From the NCBI GenBank assembly GCA_023419515.1, contig JAEZXW010000049.1, positions 1-15,442 of the forward strand: 15,442 nt of DNA. Direction: 5' to 3'. Under the pieces are notes generated by a model. The model did no database searches and was not told the origin of the DNA. It saw nothing but the letters and a program-made list of their open reading frames with translations. Every line of letters begins with the position of its first letter. Positions within the stretch are counted from its first letter, which is position 1. This document shows positions 7,024 to 14,674 of the stretch, in pieces. The position numbers and the translations under genes were made by a program. The stretch comes from Actinomycetes bacterium (GTDB taxonomy: Bacteria; Actinomycetota; Coriobacteriia; Coriobacteriales; JAEZXW01).

Positions 7024-7321
7024 GCACTGCCAGCGCAAAACACGAGCAAACATCGTCGAGGCACACGCAACAGTACAAGATATGCCGTTGACTTAAAAGC
7101 TCGATACCACTGGCGGTATTTGTTCGGTGGATTCATCTATAACTACTTGCAAATCATTAAAAAGGGCTGCCACAATATGCGGAAGCCTTTTTTAATGCCC
7201 AAAAGCGGCGATAAGGCCTTAAGTTTTAGCAGATAGGCGAAGGCCTCACGGGATTTGAGTGAAACCAAAACAAACTCACCTGATTGAGGTTCACCCGTCT
7301 GCTCGATGTAAAGGAGGACAG
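7024..7321. other. secG-oppA intergenic / oppA leader region
   Basis: This 298-base stretch holds no gene. From left to right it contains TTGACT at 7088-7093 (-35-like but no -10 at the right spacing) and a dyad ATACC (7104-7108) / GGTAT (7115-7119) with 6 bases between. TATAAC follows at 7138-7143, then a terminator-like hairpin (7159-7193). Two AGGCCT palindromes give a 7-bp stem (AGGCCTT 7214-7220 with AAGGCCT 7240-7246). Last come TGAGT (7256-7260), ACTCA (7274-7278) and TGAG (7285-7288), which could form alternative stems. No convincing consensus promoter for oppA is seen after the terminator. Confidence 0.5.
7159..7193 (+). terminator. Terminator-like hairpin between secG and oppA
   Basis: AAAAAGG (7159-7165) pairs with CCTTTTT starting at 7186. 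The stem continues with CT/AG and CC/GG after single-base bulges, around a loop near ACAATATGC, and ends in TTTTTT (7188-7193). The A run upstream means it could work in both directions. It probably ends the glycolytic/secG transcript 135 bases after secG, or attenuates a leader transcript of opp. Confidence 0.65.
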
Positions 7322-9010
7322 ATGTCCAACGAGTTTTTGCCTAAACTCAACCGTCGTCAGTTTGTGGCAGGCACGCTGGCAACTGGTGCCCTGCTCGCTT
7401 TGGCTGGCTGCGGCAAGAAGGAGTCAGACAAGGGCGCATCGAGCGGTGGTGGCAATGCCGCTGCTGGTGCTGAGGGTGGTACTCTCAAGTTCCGCATTAA
7501 TGATCCTGCGTCAATCGATCCATTCAACGCTCAGGAGACCGAGGGTATGCAGGTCATCAACGCCCTCTTTGACGCGCTGACTGTTTACGATTATAACGCT
7601 GAGAAGCTCAAGCCTTCTGCATGCGAGAGCTGGGAAGTAAACGAGGATGCTACCAAGTTTACCTTCCATCTGCGCAAGGGTGCTACCTTCCACAATGGTG
7701 ATCCTGTCACTTCAGCAGACTTCAAGTATGCGTGGGAGCGCCTTGCTAATCCAAACACCAATCCAGACAGCCCTTCGGTCGTGAGCTATCACATCGGTGG
7801 TGTTGTTGGTTATGATGAGATGCTTGCTGGTACCGGCAAGGAGCTCGGTCTTGAGTGCCCAGATGACTTGACCTTCATCGTCAACCTGAGCGCGCCAAAC
7901 GCAGACTTCCCATATGTCTGCTCACATCTGGCTCTCTCGCCAATTCCACGTAACGCTTCGGGCGACTTCCAGAAGTTCTTCGTTGCTCCAATTGGCAACG
8001 GTCCATTTAAGATGGAAGGCGAGTGGGTTAGCGGTCAGTACATTCAGGTTCGCCGCTTTGATGACTACTATGGCAACAAGCCAAAGATTTCAGGCATCGA
8101 CTTCAGTGTTCAGAAGAGCCCTGAGACTGCATTCACCGAGTTTGAGGCTGGTAACCTTGACCTCACCGACATCCCAGCTGGTCGCTACAAGGAGACCGTT
8201 GAGAAGTACGGCGAGGCTGAGAGCGACGGTTATGTTGCTAACCCAGGCCGTCAGACCTTCACCGGTGGCGAGCTTTCTGTTTACTACATGGCTGTTAACG
8301 TTAAGGATCCTGTCTTTAACAACATTGAGGTTCGTCGCGCTTATTCCTACGCAATTAACCGTCAGGCAATCTGTGACACCATCTTCGAGGGTTCACGCAC
8401 TCCTGCTGACAACGTCATTCCTCCAGGAATCAACGGCTATAAGCAGGGTCAGTGGAAGGACTGCGTCTATGACGTCGAGAAGGCAAAGGCAGCTCTCGAC
8501 GCAGCAGGCTACGCTGATCGCGGTGGTTCACGCGGCCTGAAGTTCACCTTGAGCTGCAACTCTGGTTCAAACCACGAGCAGATCATGCAGCTGATCCAAG
8601 CAGACCTCAAGGCTGTTGGTGTTGACGCTGAGATCGAGGTTATTGAGTGGGCAACCTATCTTGCTAAGCTCCAAGGCGGCGAGTATCAGACCGGTCGTTT
8701 GGGCTGGGTTGCAGACTATCCAATCATGGAGAACTTCCTCTACCCACTGTTCTACACCGACAATGGTGACAACCGTTCGCAGTATTCAAACCCAGAGGTT
8801 GACAAGGGCATCCTTGAGGCTCGTAGTATCGTTGATGATCATGAGCGTGTTGCTCGCCTACGTGAGGTTAACGAATTGGTTGCAGCAGACCTGCCGGTTA
8901 TCCCGCTGTTCTTCTATCGCCACTCAAGCGTTTCCTCCAAGCGTGTGAATAACTTCTACTACGGTCCTGCAAAGCTTGCTGACTTCGTTAACGTCACTCT
9001 TTCTGAGTAA
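7322..9010 (+). CDS. oppA: Oligopeptide ABC transporter substrate-binding lipoprotein
   Basis: The 562-residue protein belongs to the SBP_bac_5 family (OppA/DppA type) and captures peptides outside the membrane for the OppBCDF importer. ATG 7322 was chosen because AAGGAGGA (7311-7318) precedes it and the product begins with a signal sequence; an upstream in-frame GTG at 7259 has no ribosome binding site. The signal has a twin-arginine element (NRRQFVAG, 10-17), a hydrophobic core and the lipobox LAGC with Cys30, followed by a Gly/Ser/Ala-rich linker. The mature part has family signatures: SIDPFNAQETEGMQVINALF (the start of lobe I), WEVNEDATKFTFHLRKGATFHNGDPVTSADF in segments around residues 103-133, and GNGPFKMEGEW. 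The coding sequence is rich in AAG, AAC and GTT codons, suggesting strong expression. Peptide specificity cannot be read from sequence; other SBP_bac_5 substrates such as nickel or glycosides are less likely given the linked oppBCDF. Confidence 0.93.
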   Translation: MSNEFLPKLNRRQFVAGTLATGALLALAGCGKKESDKGASSGGGNAAAGAEGGTLKFRINDPASIDPFNAQETEGMQVINALFDALTVYDYNAEKLKPSACESWEVNEDATKFTFHLRKGATFHNGDPVTSADFKYAWERLANPNTNPDSPSVVSYHIGGVVGYDEMLAGTGKELGLECPDDLTFIVNLSAPNADFPYVCSHLALSPIPRNASGDFQKFFVAPIGNGPFKMEGEWVSGQYIQVRRFDDYYGNKPKISGIDFSVQKSPETAFTEFEAGNLDLTDIPAGRYKETVEKYGEAESDGYVANPGRQTFTGGELSVYYMAVNVKDPVFNNIEVRRAYSYAINRQAICDTIFEGSRTPADNVIPPGINGYKQGQWKDCVYDVEKAKAALDAAGYADRGGSRGLKFTLSCNSGSNHEQIMQLIQADLKAVGVDAEIEVIEWATYLAKLQGGEYQTGRLGWVADYPIMENFLYPLFYTDNGDNRSQYSNPEVDKGILEARSIVDDHERVARLREVNELVAADLPVIPLFFYRHSSVSSKRVNNFYYGPAKLADFVNVTLSE

Positions 9011-9061
9011 TTAGCGGCTCGTTAGTACTGCATTTCAGCACCGTGTGTGCCCTTGAGCGAG

Positions 9062-9084
9062 CGCAAGATTTTATGCAACTTGCG
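9062..9084 (+). other. Short hairpin in the oppA-oppB gap
   Basis: CGCAAG (9062-9067) pairs with CTTGCG (9079-9084) with an 11-base AT-rich loop. No T run follows, so it is not a terminator by itself; it may help protect the oppA mRNA 3' end. Confidence 0.35.
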
Positions 9085-9122
9085 ACGTAGAGCGCACAGG
9101 GTAAAAGAATCATGTATGATAG

Positions 9123-9154
9123 CGGAGTGCCTGTGATCCATAGGCACTCCGTTT
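9123..9154 (+). terminator. Stable hairpin between oppA and oppB (attenuator or mRNA stabiliser)
   Basis: CGGAGTGCCT (9123-9132) pairs perfectly over 10 bp with AGGCACTCCG (9142-9151) round a 9-base loop, followed only by TTT. The poor T tract suggests incomplete termination or 3'-end protection. That would leave more oppA message than oppBCDF, as is usual for ABC importers that need excess binding protein. Confidence 0.65.
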
Positions 9155-9185
9155 GCCTTATCAGAACACATATTGGAAAGCTCAT

Positions 9186-10220
9186 ATGCTGCGTTATATC
9201 TTGAAACGAATACTGCAATTTATTCCAGTATTCTTTGGGGTCACCCTTATCCTTTTTGCCTTGAAAAACGTCGTTCCTGGCGATCCTGTCAAGCTTATTG
9301 CGGGCGAAAAGGCGCTGTCTCCTGAGGCTGAGCTTCAAATCAGGATTGCAAACCATCTCATTGAAGTCGATGAAAACGGACAAGCGCTCCGTGATGAAAA
9401 CGGAGATACGATTGCAACACCACTTTGGAAGCAGTATGGCTTCTACCTCGTTGATTTGGCTCACGGAGACCTTGGTAACTCTTATCAGCGCAAGATGCCT
9501 GTCATGGATATCTTTGTCGAGAAGTATCCCTACACCATCCGCCTTGCGCTCTGCGGCATCGTGATTGAGGTGATCGTCGGTATTGCGGCGGGCATGATTT
9601 CTGCCTTAAAGCGCTATACCTTCTGGGACATCTTTGTCACGCTGGCGACCTCGACATTCGTTTCAATGCCAGCATTTTGGCTCGGTATGTTGCTCCAGCT
9701 TTTCTTTGGTATCAAGCTCAAGGAGTGGACGGGCGGCGTCTTTGAGATGCCAATTTCAGGTGCTGGAGGTCCGACCTCAGATTTTTATCCGTGGATGCAC
9801 TACATCCTTCCTGCAATTACACTGGCATCGGTCTCAACGGCATACGCTGCGCGAATCATGCGTTCTCAGCTGCTTGAGGTCATGAATATGGACTACATCC
9901 GCACGGCTCGTGCAAAGGGTCTGTCTCATCGCCAGGTGATCTTTGGACACGCGCTTAAAAACGCGCTCATTCCGGTTGTGACTTACATCGGTCTGGACTT
10001 TGGTGCGATGCTTTCGGGTGCGATCCTGACTGAAACTGTCTTTAATTGGCCTGGTATCGGCTTTGAAATATACCGCGCTATCCAGCAGCGTGACTGGCCC
10101 ATCGTGCTCGGCGGCGTTTCACTGGTAGTAACTGTCGTTTTGATTATTAACTTGATCGTCGACTTAAGCTATGCGCTTTTGGATCCTCGAATCAGGTACG
10201 GTACGAAGAAGGGGGATTAA
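9186..10220 (+). CDS. oppB: Oligopeptide ABC transporter permease OppB
   Basis: The 344-residue inner-membrane permease forms half of the OppBC channel. ATG 9186 gives MLRYILKRILQFIPVFFGVT, the typical N-terminal helix, with GGAAAG (9175-9180) upstream; earlier in-frame starts add residues that are not conserved. The first helix is followed by VVPGDPV, an outside loop of about 90 residues, then five further hydrophobic segments. The EAA loop that contacts the ATPases is at about 231-261 (DYIRTARAKGLSHRQVIF, then HALKNALIPV). ETVFNWPGIG (293-302) and LDPRIRYG at the C-terminus are OppB/DppB signatures. The outside loop has two DENG units from a 12-bp direct repeat. The stop is 4 bases before oppC, indicating one transcript. 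Confidence 0.95.
   Translation: MLRYILKRILQFIPVFFGVTLILFALKNVVPGDPVKLIAGEKALSPEAELQIRIANHLIEVDENGQALRDENGDTIATPLWKQYGFYLVDLAHGDLGNSYQRKMPVMDIFVEKYPYTIRLALCGIVIEVIVGIAAGMISALKRYTFWDIFVTLATSTFVSMPAFWLGMLLQLFFGIKLKEWTGGVFEMPISGAGGPTSDFYPWMHYILPAITLASVSTAYAARIMRSQLLEVMNMDYIRTARAKGLSHRQVIFGHALKNALIPVVTYIGLDFGAMLSGAILTETVFNWPGIGFEIYRAIQQRDWPIVLGGVSLVVTVVLIINLIVDLSYALLDPRIRYGTKKGD
9369..9404 (+). repeat. 12-bp direct repeat inside oppB
   Basis: GATGAAAACGGA occurs at 9369-9380 and again at 9393-9404, in phase with the reading frame (24-base period). It encodes DENG twice in the extracytoplasmic loop of OppB, probably a small internal duplication. Confidence 0.8.
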
Positions 10221-10224
10221 AAGC

Positions 10225-11181
10225 GTGAGCGAGACTCAAAGCGCTGTCACTCAGCGTAGTGCTGATCAAGGGCAAAATCAGGTGCCCGAACAACAAGAGA
10301 AAAAGCCTCAGAACTCTCGCACCTTGTGGGGAGATGCTTGGAAGCGCTTGCGCCGCAATAAGATGGCAATCTGTGCCGTTGTCTGGATCGCGATCGTCAT
10401 CCTCTTGGCATGCACGGCTGATCTGTGGGTTGTTCAGTTCTTTGGCAGCCCAACCGACATTGACTCTTCAGCTGCCTCCGGTATGTCACTCTTGGCTCCG
10501 AGTGCTGCTCATCCTTTAGGTACCGACCTGCTTGGTCGCGATGTCTTGTCGCGTCTGGTTTACGGTACGCGCATTTCGCTGTCCGTCGGTCTGCTCGCCA
10601 CCTCAATCTCAACCATCCTTGGTTTGATCATGGGTGCGCTTGCAGCTTATTACGGTGGCATCTGGGATGCGATCATCATGCGTCTTGCTGATGTGTTCCT
10701 CGCGTTCCCATACATCCTCTTTGTTATCGCGATGCTCGCCGTCTTTGGCGCGGGCTTTCAAAACGTATTTATCGCGATTGGTATTTTGGGTTGGCCAACG
10801 ATTGCCCGTGTTTTTCGTTCTGCCATCCTTTCGGTTAAGCAAAATGATTACGTTTCTGCAGCTCGTGCCCTTGGCGCGAGTGACTTTCGTATCATCGTCC
10901 GCCATATTTTCCCAAACGCAATGGCCGCTATCGTCGTGTACGCCACCATGTCAATCGGTGGTGCAATCCTGACCGAGTCGGCTCTGTCGTTCTTGGGTAT
11001 GGGCGTCACCCCACCAACGCCTTCATGGGGCTCCATGATCAGCGAGGGTCAGAGCTATCTGGCAACCGCGCCATGGCTCATGCTTGCCCCTGGTATCGCC
11101 ATCTTGATGACGGTGCTTTCATTCACGTTGTTGGGCGACGGTCTGCGCGATGCGCTTGATGTTAAGTTGAAGGATGCGTGA
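10225..11181 (+). CDS. oppC: Oligopeptide ABC transporter permease OppC
   Basis: The 318-residue inner-membrane permease is the partner of OppB. The start is GTG at 10225, with GGGGG (10211-10215) upstream; the in-frame region before it overlaps oppB and is not conserved. The first 30 residues are polar and Gln-rich. WKRLRRNKMAI leads into helix 1 (about 47-70), followed by the outside segment with HPLGTDLLGRDVLSRLVYGTR (96-116), a strong OppC/DppC signature. The EAA loop is at about 204-234 (NDYVSAARALGASDFRII, then FPNAMAAI). ESALSFLGMG and PPTPSWGSMI (251-272) and GDGLRDALD near the C-terminus are also typical. It lies 4 bases after oppB and 11 bases before oppD. Confidence 0.95.
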   Translation: MSETQSAVTQRSADQGQNQVPEQQEKKPQNSRTLWGDAWKRLRRNKMAICAVVWIAIVILLACTADLWVVQFFGSPTDIDSSAASGMSLLAPSAAHPLGTDLLGRDVLSRLVYGTRISLSVGLLATSISTILGLIMGALAAYYGGIWDAIIMRLADVFLAFPYILFVIAMLAVFGAGFQNVFIAIGILGWPTIARVFRSAILSVKQNDYVSAARALGASDFRIIVRHIFPNAMAAIVVYATMSIGGAILTESALSFLGMGVTPPTPSWGSMISEGQSYLATAPWLMLAPGIAILMTVLSFTLLGDGLRDALDVKLKDA

Positions 11182-11192
11182 TAAAGGGTCTT

Positions 11193-12415
11193 ATGACGAC
11201 TGAAAAGCACACGAAGCCCGGCGGTCATATCCTGCGCGACCGTGCAGAAAAGAGCCAAGACAAGCCGTGGAATCAGCCATATAAGAACGAAAACGACCTG
11301 AAGTCGCAGCCCATTCCTGAGGGAGAGCACCTCTTGGAGCTCAGTGATCTCAAGATGTATTTCCACACTGATGAAGGCGTGGTCAAGGCTGTCAACGGCG
11401 TAAGCTACACGCTCGATCGCAATGAGACGCTCGGTGTTGTCGGTGAGTCAGGCTCAGGTAAGTCGGTGACGCACTTGACGCTCATGGGTCTCATTGATAT
11501 GCCTCCGGGCCGCATTGAGTCGGGTGACATTCGCTATCGCGGTCGCTCGCTGCTCGAGATGACCGACAAGGAGATGCAGCGCATCCGCGGTAACGACATT
11601 GCCATGATCTTCCAAGATCCGATGAGCTCCCTAAATCCGGTCTACAAGATCGGCAAGCAGGTGGGCGAGGGTCTTCGCGTTCACCGCAACTACTCAAAGC
11701 AGTGGGCGTTTGAGCGTGCGGTTGAGCTGTTGGAGATGGTTGGTATCCCAAATGCTCGCCAGCGTGCCAATGAGTATCCGCACCAGTTTTCGGGCGGTAT
11801 GCGTCAACGTGTGATGATCGCCATGGCGCTCGCCTGCGATCCAGACATCCTTATCGCAGATGAGCCAACCACAGCACTCGACGTGACCATTCAGGCGCAG
11901 ATTCTTGAGCTCATGCTCGAGATGCAGGAGGTCAACGGTAACGCTATTGTCATGATTACTCACGACCTTGGCGTGGTTGCTGATATGGCTGACAAGATCA
12001 TGGTTATGTATGCTGGTCAGCCTGTTGAGTTTGGTACGGCTGAAGAGATCTTCTACGAGCCAATGCACCCTTATACCTGGGGTCTGATCCGCTCGATTCC
12101 TGAGCACATTAAAGAGGAGAAAAAGAAGCTCACGCCAATTGTTGGCAACCCGCCATCACTGGCAAACCTGCCAGCTGGATGCGCGTTTGCCCCTCGCTGC
12201 CCCTATGCAACCGAACGCTGCTTGTTGCAAAAGCCAGAACTTCATACAACAGCGACTGGTCACTATTCGCGCTGCCACTTTGCGGGCGATCCCGACTTTG
12301 TCGAGAAGCATCGTCCCGAGACCTCGCGCACCAAAGAAGTGGTGACGACCAAGGCAGAAAAAGGCATGTCTGGCGTGAATCCTGATGTTGCTGCAGTACC
12401 CGAAGGATCAAATTA

Positions 12416-12416
<1 letters not shown>
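11193..12416 (+). CDS. oppD: Oligopeptide ABC transporter ATP-binding protein OppD
   Basis: The 407-residue ATPase energises peptide uptake with OppF on the cytosolic face. ATG 11193 follows AAAGGG (11183-11188); a GTG at 11178 overlaps the oppC stop and is less likely. Walker A GESGSGKS is at 84-91, the Q-loop IFQDPMSSLNP at 139-149, the signature FSGGMRQR at 199-206, Walker B ILIADEP at 219-225 and the H-loop His257. The C-terminal oligopeptide-transporter region has Cys330, Cys336, Cys343 and Cys361; the corresponding cysteines bind a [4Fe-4S] cluster in mycobacterial OppD. The protein is longer than usual at both ends: about 46 polar residues precede LLELSDLKMYF, and about 40 Lys/Thr/Glu-rich residues follow the last Cys. 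It overlaps oppF by one base (TAATG). Confidence 0.95.
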
Positions 12417-13426
<1,010 letters not shown>

Positions 13427-13432
13427 GCCATC

Positions 13433-13470
13433 AAGCGCGCCGAACGTACCTGGCGCGCTTTTGTTTTTTT
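13433..13470 (+). terminator. Strong intrinsic terminator after oppF
   Basis: AAGCGCGCC (13433-13441) pairs perfectly over 9 bp with GGCGCGCTT (13452-13460) round a 10-base loop. It is followed by a T-rich tract, TTGTTTTTTT, to 13470. It starts 7 bases after the oppF stop and ends only 18 bases before the next gene. Confidence 0.9.
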
Positions 13471-13488
13471 GCATCCAAGGATTGCTCT

Positions 13489-14151
13489 ATGAGTGAGCGC
13501 AACACCTCAGCTCCCGCCCATAAGTTGACGTCGGTGTCTGGTGAGACGTCTCATCAGCAGTCGCATGCAGCATCGGTCACCAGCGATCGAGCGGTTCAGC
13601 GTACTCTCAAACAAAAGCGAGTGAGCCCCGCTCAGCGCGTTGCCTTATTGGGACTCTACACAGCACTGGCGCTCGTGCTCGGGTATCTCGAAATGCTCAT
13701 TCCGCTGCCTTGGGTGGTGCCTGGCGTCAAGCTCGGTCTCGGTAACATCGCGATCCTAGTCACCCTGCTCACGCTGGGATTGTCGCCCGCCATCATGGTC
13801 ATGGTCTTAAAAGTAGTTATCTCGCACCTACTCTTTAGCAACTTGGCGCTTTTGCCGTTTTCGCTTATGGGTGGCTTTGTGAGCACGTTTGCCATGTATG
13901 CAGCTGCCCGCAGCAAAGTCCTGAGTGTCCTTGGGGTGTCGCTCGTTGGTGGTGTCATGCACAACCTTGGTCAGCTCATTGTGGTGGGCTTCGTTTATAA
14001 CCTGCAGGTGGTGCTCGCGGCGCTTCCTATGCTACTCATCTCAGGTATGATCATGGGTATTTTGACGGGCATTGTCGCACGACTGCTGCTCAAGTCACTG
14101 CAAAGAACCGTGAGTACACTTCCTCAGTTTTTGAAAGATTGTTCATCATGA
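13489..14151 (+). CDS. Gx transporter / heptaprenyl diphosphate synthase component I family protein (EetB-like)
   Basis: The 220-residue membrane protein matches the Hpre_diP_synt_I family, also called the Gx transporter family. After about 48 polar Ser/Gln/His residues come five or so hydrophobic segments from residue 50 to 200. Family marks are LALVLGYLEMLIPLP (60-74), PGVKLGLGNIAILV (78-91), FSLMGGFVS (124-132), LGVSLVGGVMHNLGQL (148-163) and LPMLLISGMIMGILTG (179-194). Members occur as EetB in flavin-based extracellular electron transfer loci of Listeria and relatives; the name heptaprenyl synthase component I is a historical label. AAGGA (13477-13481) precedes ATG 13489. The next gene overlaps by the ATGA motif, and that gene is NusG-domain-II, as expected for an EetA/EetB pair. 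The molecular function is unproven; the long polar N-terminus is unusual. Confidence 0.85.
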   Translation: MSERNTSAPAHKLTSVSGETSHQQSHAASVTSDRAVQRTLKQKRVSPAQRVALLGLYTALALVLGYLEMLIPLPWVVPGVKLGLGNIAILVTLLTLGLSPAIMVMVLKVVISHLLFSNLALLPFSLMGGFVSTFAMYAAARSKVLSVLGVSLVGGVMHNLGQLIVVGFVYNLQVVLAALPMLLISGMIMGILTGIVARLLLKSLQRTVSTLPQFLKDCSS

Positions 14152-14576
14152 CCCAACGCACCAATGCCAACCCAAAAAAGTGGTACTCACGTGCTGATTT
14201 TTTGCTCGGCGCCTGCGTGGTTGCCGTCGCTGGCCTAGCTTATGCCGGCAAATCGATTAAGGATCACATGGCGTTAAGCCAGGCTAGGAGCCAGGGGGTC
14301 AAAGGGCCTTTTGTTGTGGTGCAACACAGTGGCACCGGTATTTTGTTCACGGGCTCGCTTGCTGAGGATGCGACCTATCTGTGCGATGTGGTTGAGGGAA
14401 AAAACCAAGTGCGTATCCAGGATGGCGAAGTTTTTGTTGAGTGGGCAGACTGCCCCAATCAGGTCTGTGTTGAGACCGGGAAGATCTCGGCCGTGGGAGA
14501 TGTGATTGCTTGTTTGCCGCACCATATTCTCATCGAAGTTGTCGCTGATCCATCGGATGCCTCGCGCCTTGCCTGA
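14148..14576 (+). CDS. Membrane-anchored NusG domain II protein (EetA-like)
   Basis: This 142-residue protein has one N-terminal membrane helix (about 18-34) and an extracytoplasmic NusG domain II (about 54-135). It is not the transcription factor NusG. Diagnostic residues are VRIQDGEVFVEWADCPNQ in pieces (88-105), with DCPNQVC (101-107) and GDVIACLPH (117-125); Cys102, Cys107 and Cys122 are the conserved cysteines. ATG 14148 overlaps the upstream stop (ATGA) and has GAAAG (14133-14137); an upstream TTG at 14139 would add only three residues. This family pairs with the Gx transporter family in many Gram-positives, and includes EetA of Listeria. Together with the ApbE gene downstream it suggests an exported flavin electron-transfer system. 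The direct biochemical role is unknown. Confidence 0.83.
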   Translation: MTQRTNANPKKWYSRADFLLGACVVAVAGLAYAGKSIKDHMALSQARSQGVKGPFVVVQHSGTGILFTGSLAEDATYLCDVVEGKNQVRIQDGEVFVEWADCPNQVCVETGKISAVGDVIACLPHHILIEVVADPSDASRLA

Positions 14577-14674
14577 TGAGGAAGCGCGCTTTGCGCTCAG
14601 TCATGGTTACCCTGTGTGCTGTGCAATCAGAACTCTCAGTCAAACTGGTTCATTCAAACCAACGGAGTCAATCA
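14577..14674. other. Gap between the NusG-II gene and apbE
   Basis: The 98-base gap contains two small hairpins: AGCGC (14583-14587) / GCGCT (14593-14597), and TGGTT (14646-14650) / AACCA (14657-14661) just before the apbE ribosome binding site GGAG (14664-14667). Neither is followed by a T run. I see no clear promoter. Confidence 0.4.

Noticed and set aside
7088..7122. Consensus promoter from TTGACT upstream of oppA
   Set aside because: No -10-like hexamer lies 16-18 bases downstream; the nearest AT-rich hexamers give spacers of about 11 or 23 bases.
7214..7246. Two AGGCCT palindromes as an attachment site or insertion footprint
   Set aside because: AGGCCT is self-complementary and short; no flanking target duplication, integrase or transposase is present.
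7024..7321. tmRNA, T-box or other known RNA gene after secG
   Set aside because: No tRNA-like ends, no T-box sequence and no known riboswitch core could be recognised by eye; only simple hairpins are seen.
7914..8540. 208-codon open frame on the plus strand
   Set aside because: It is a shifted frame inside oppA, with a Ser/Arg/Leu-rich composition typical of out-of-frame translation of this codon usage.
14148..14576. Transcription factor NusG
   Set aside because: The protein has an N-terminal membrane helix and only the NusG-domain-II-like DCPNQVC/CLPH region; it lacks the NGN and KOW domains.
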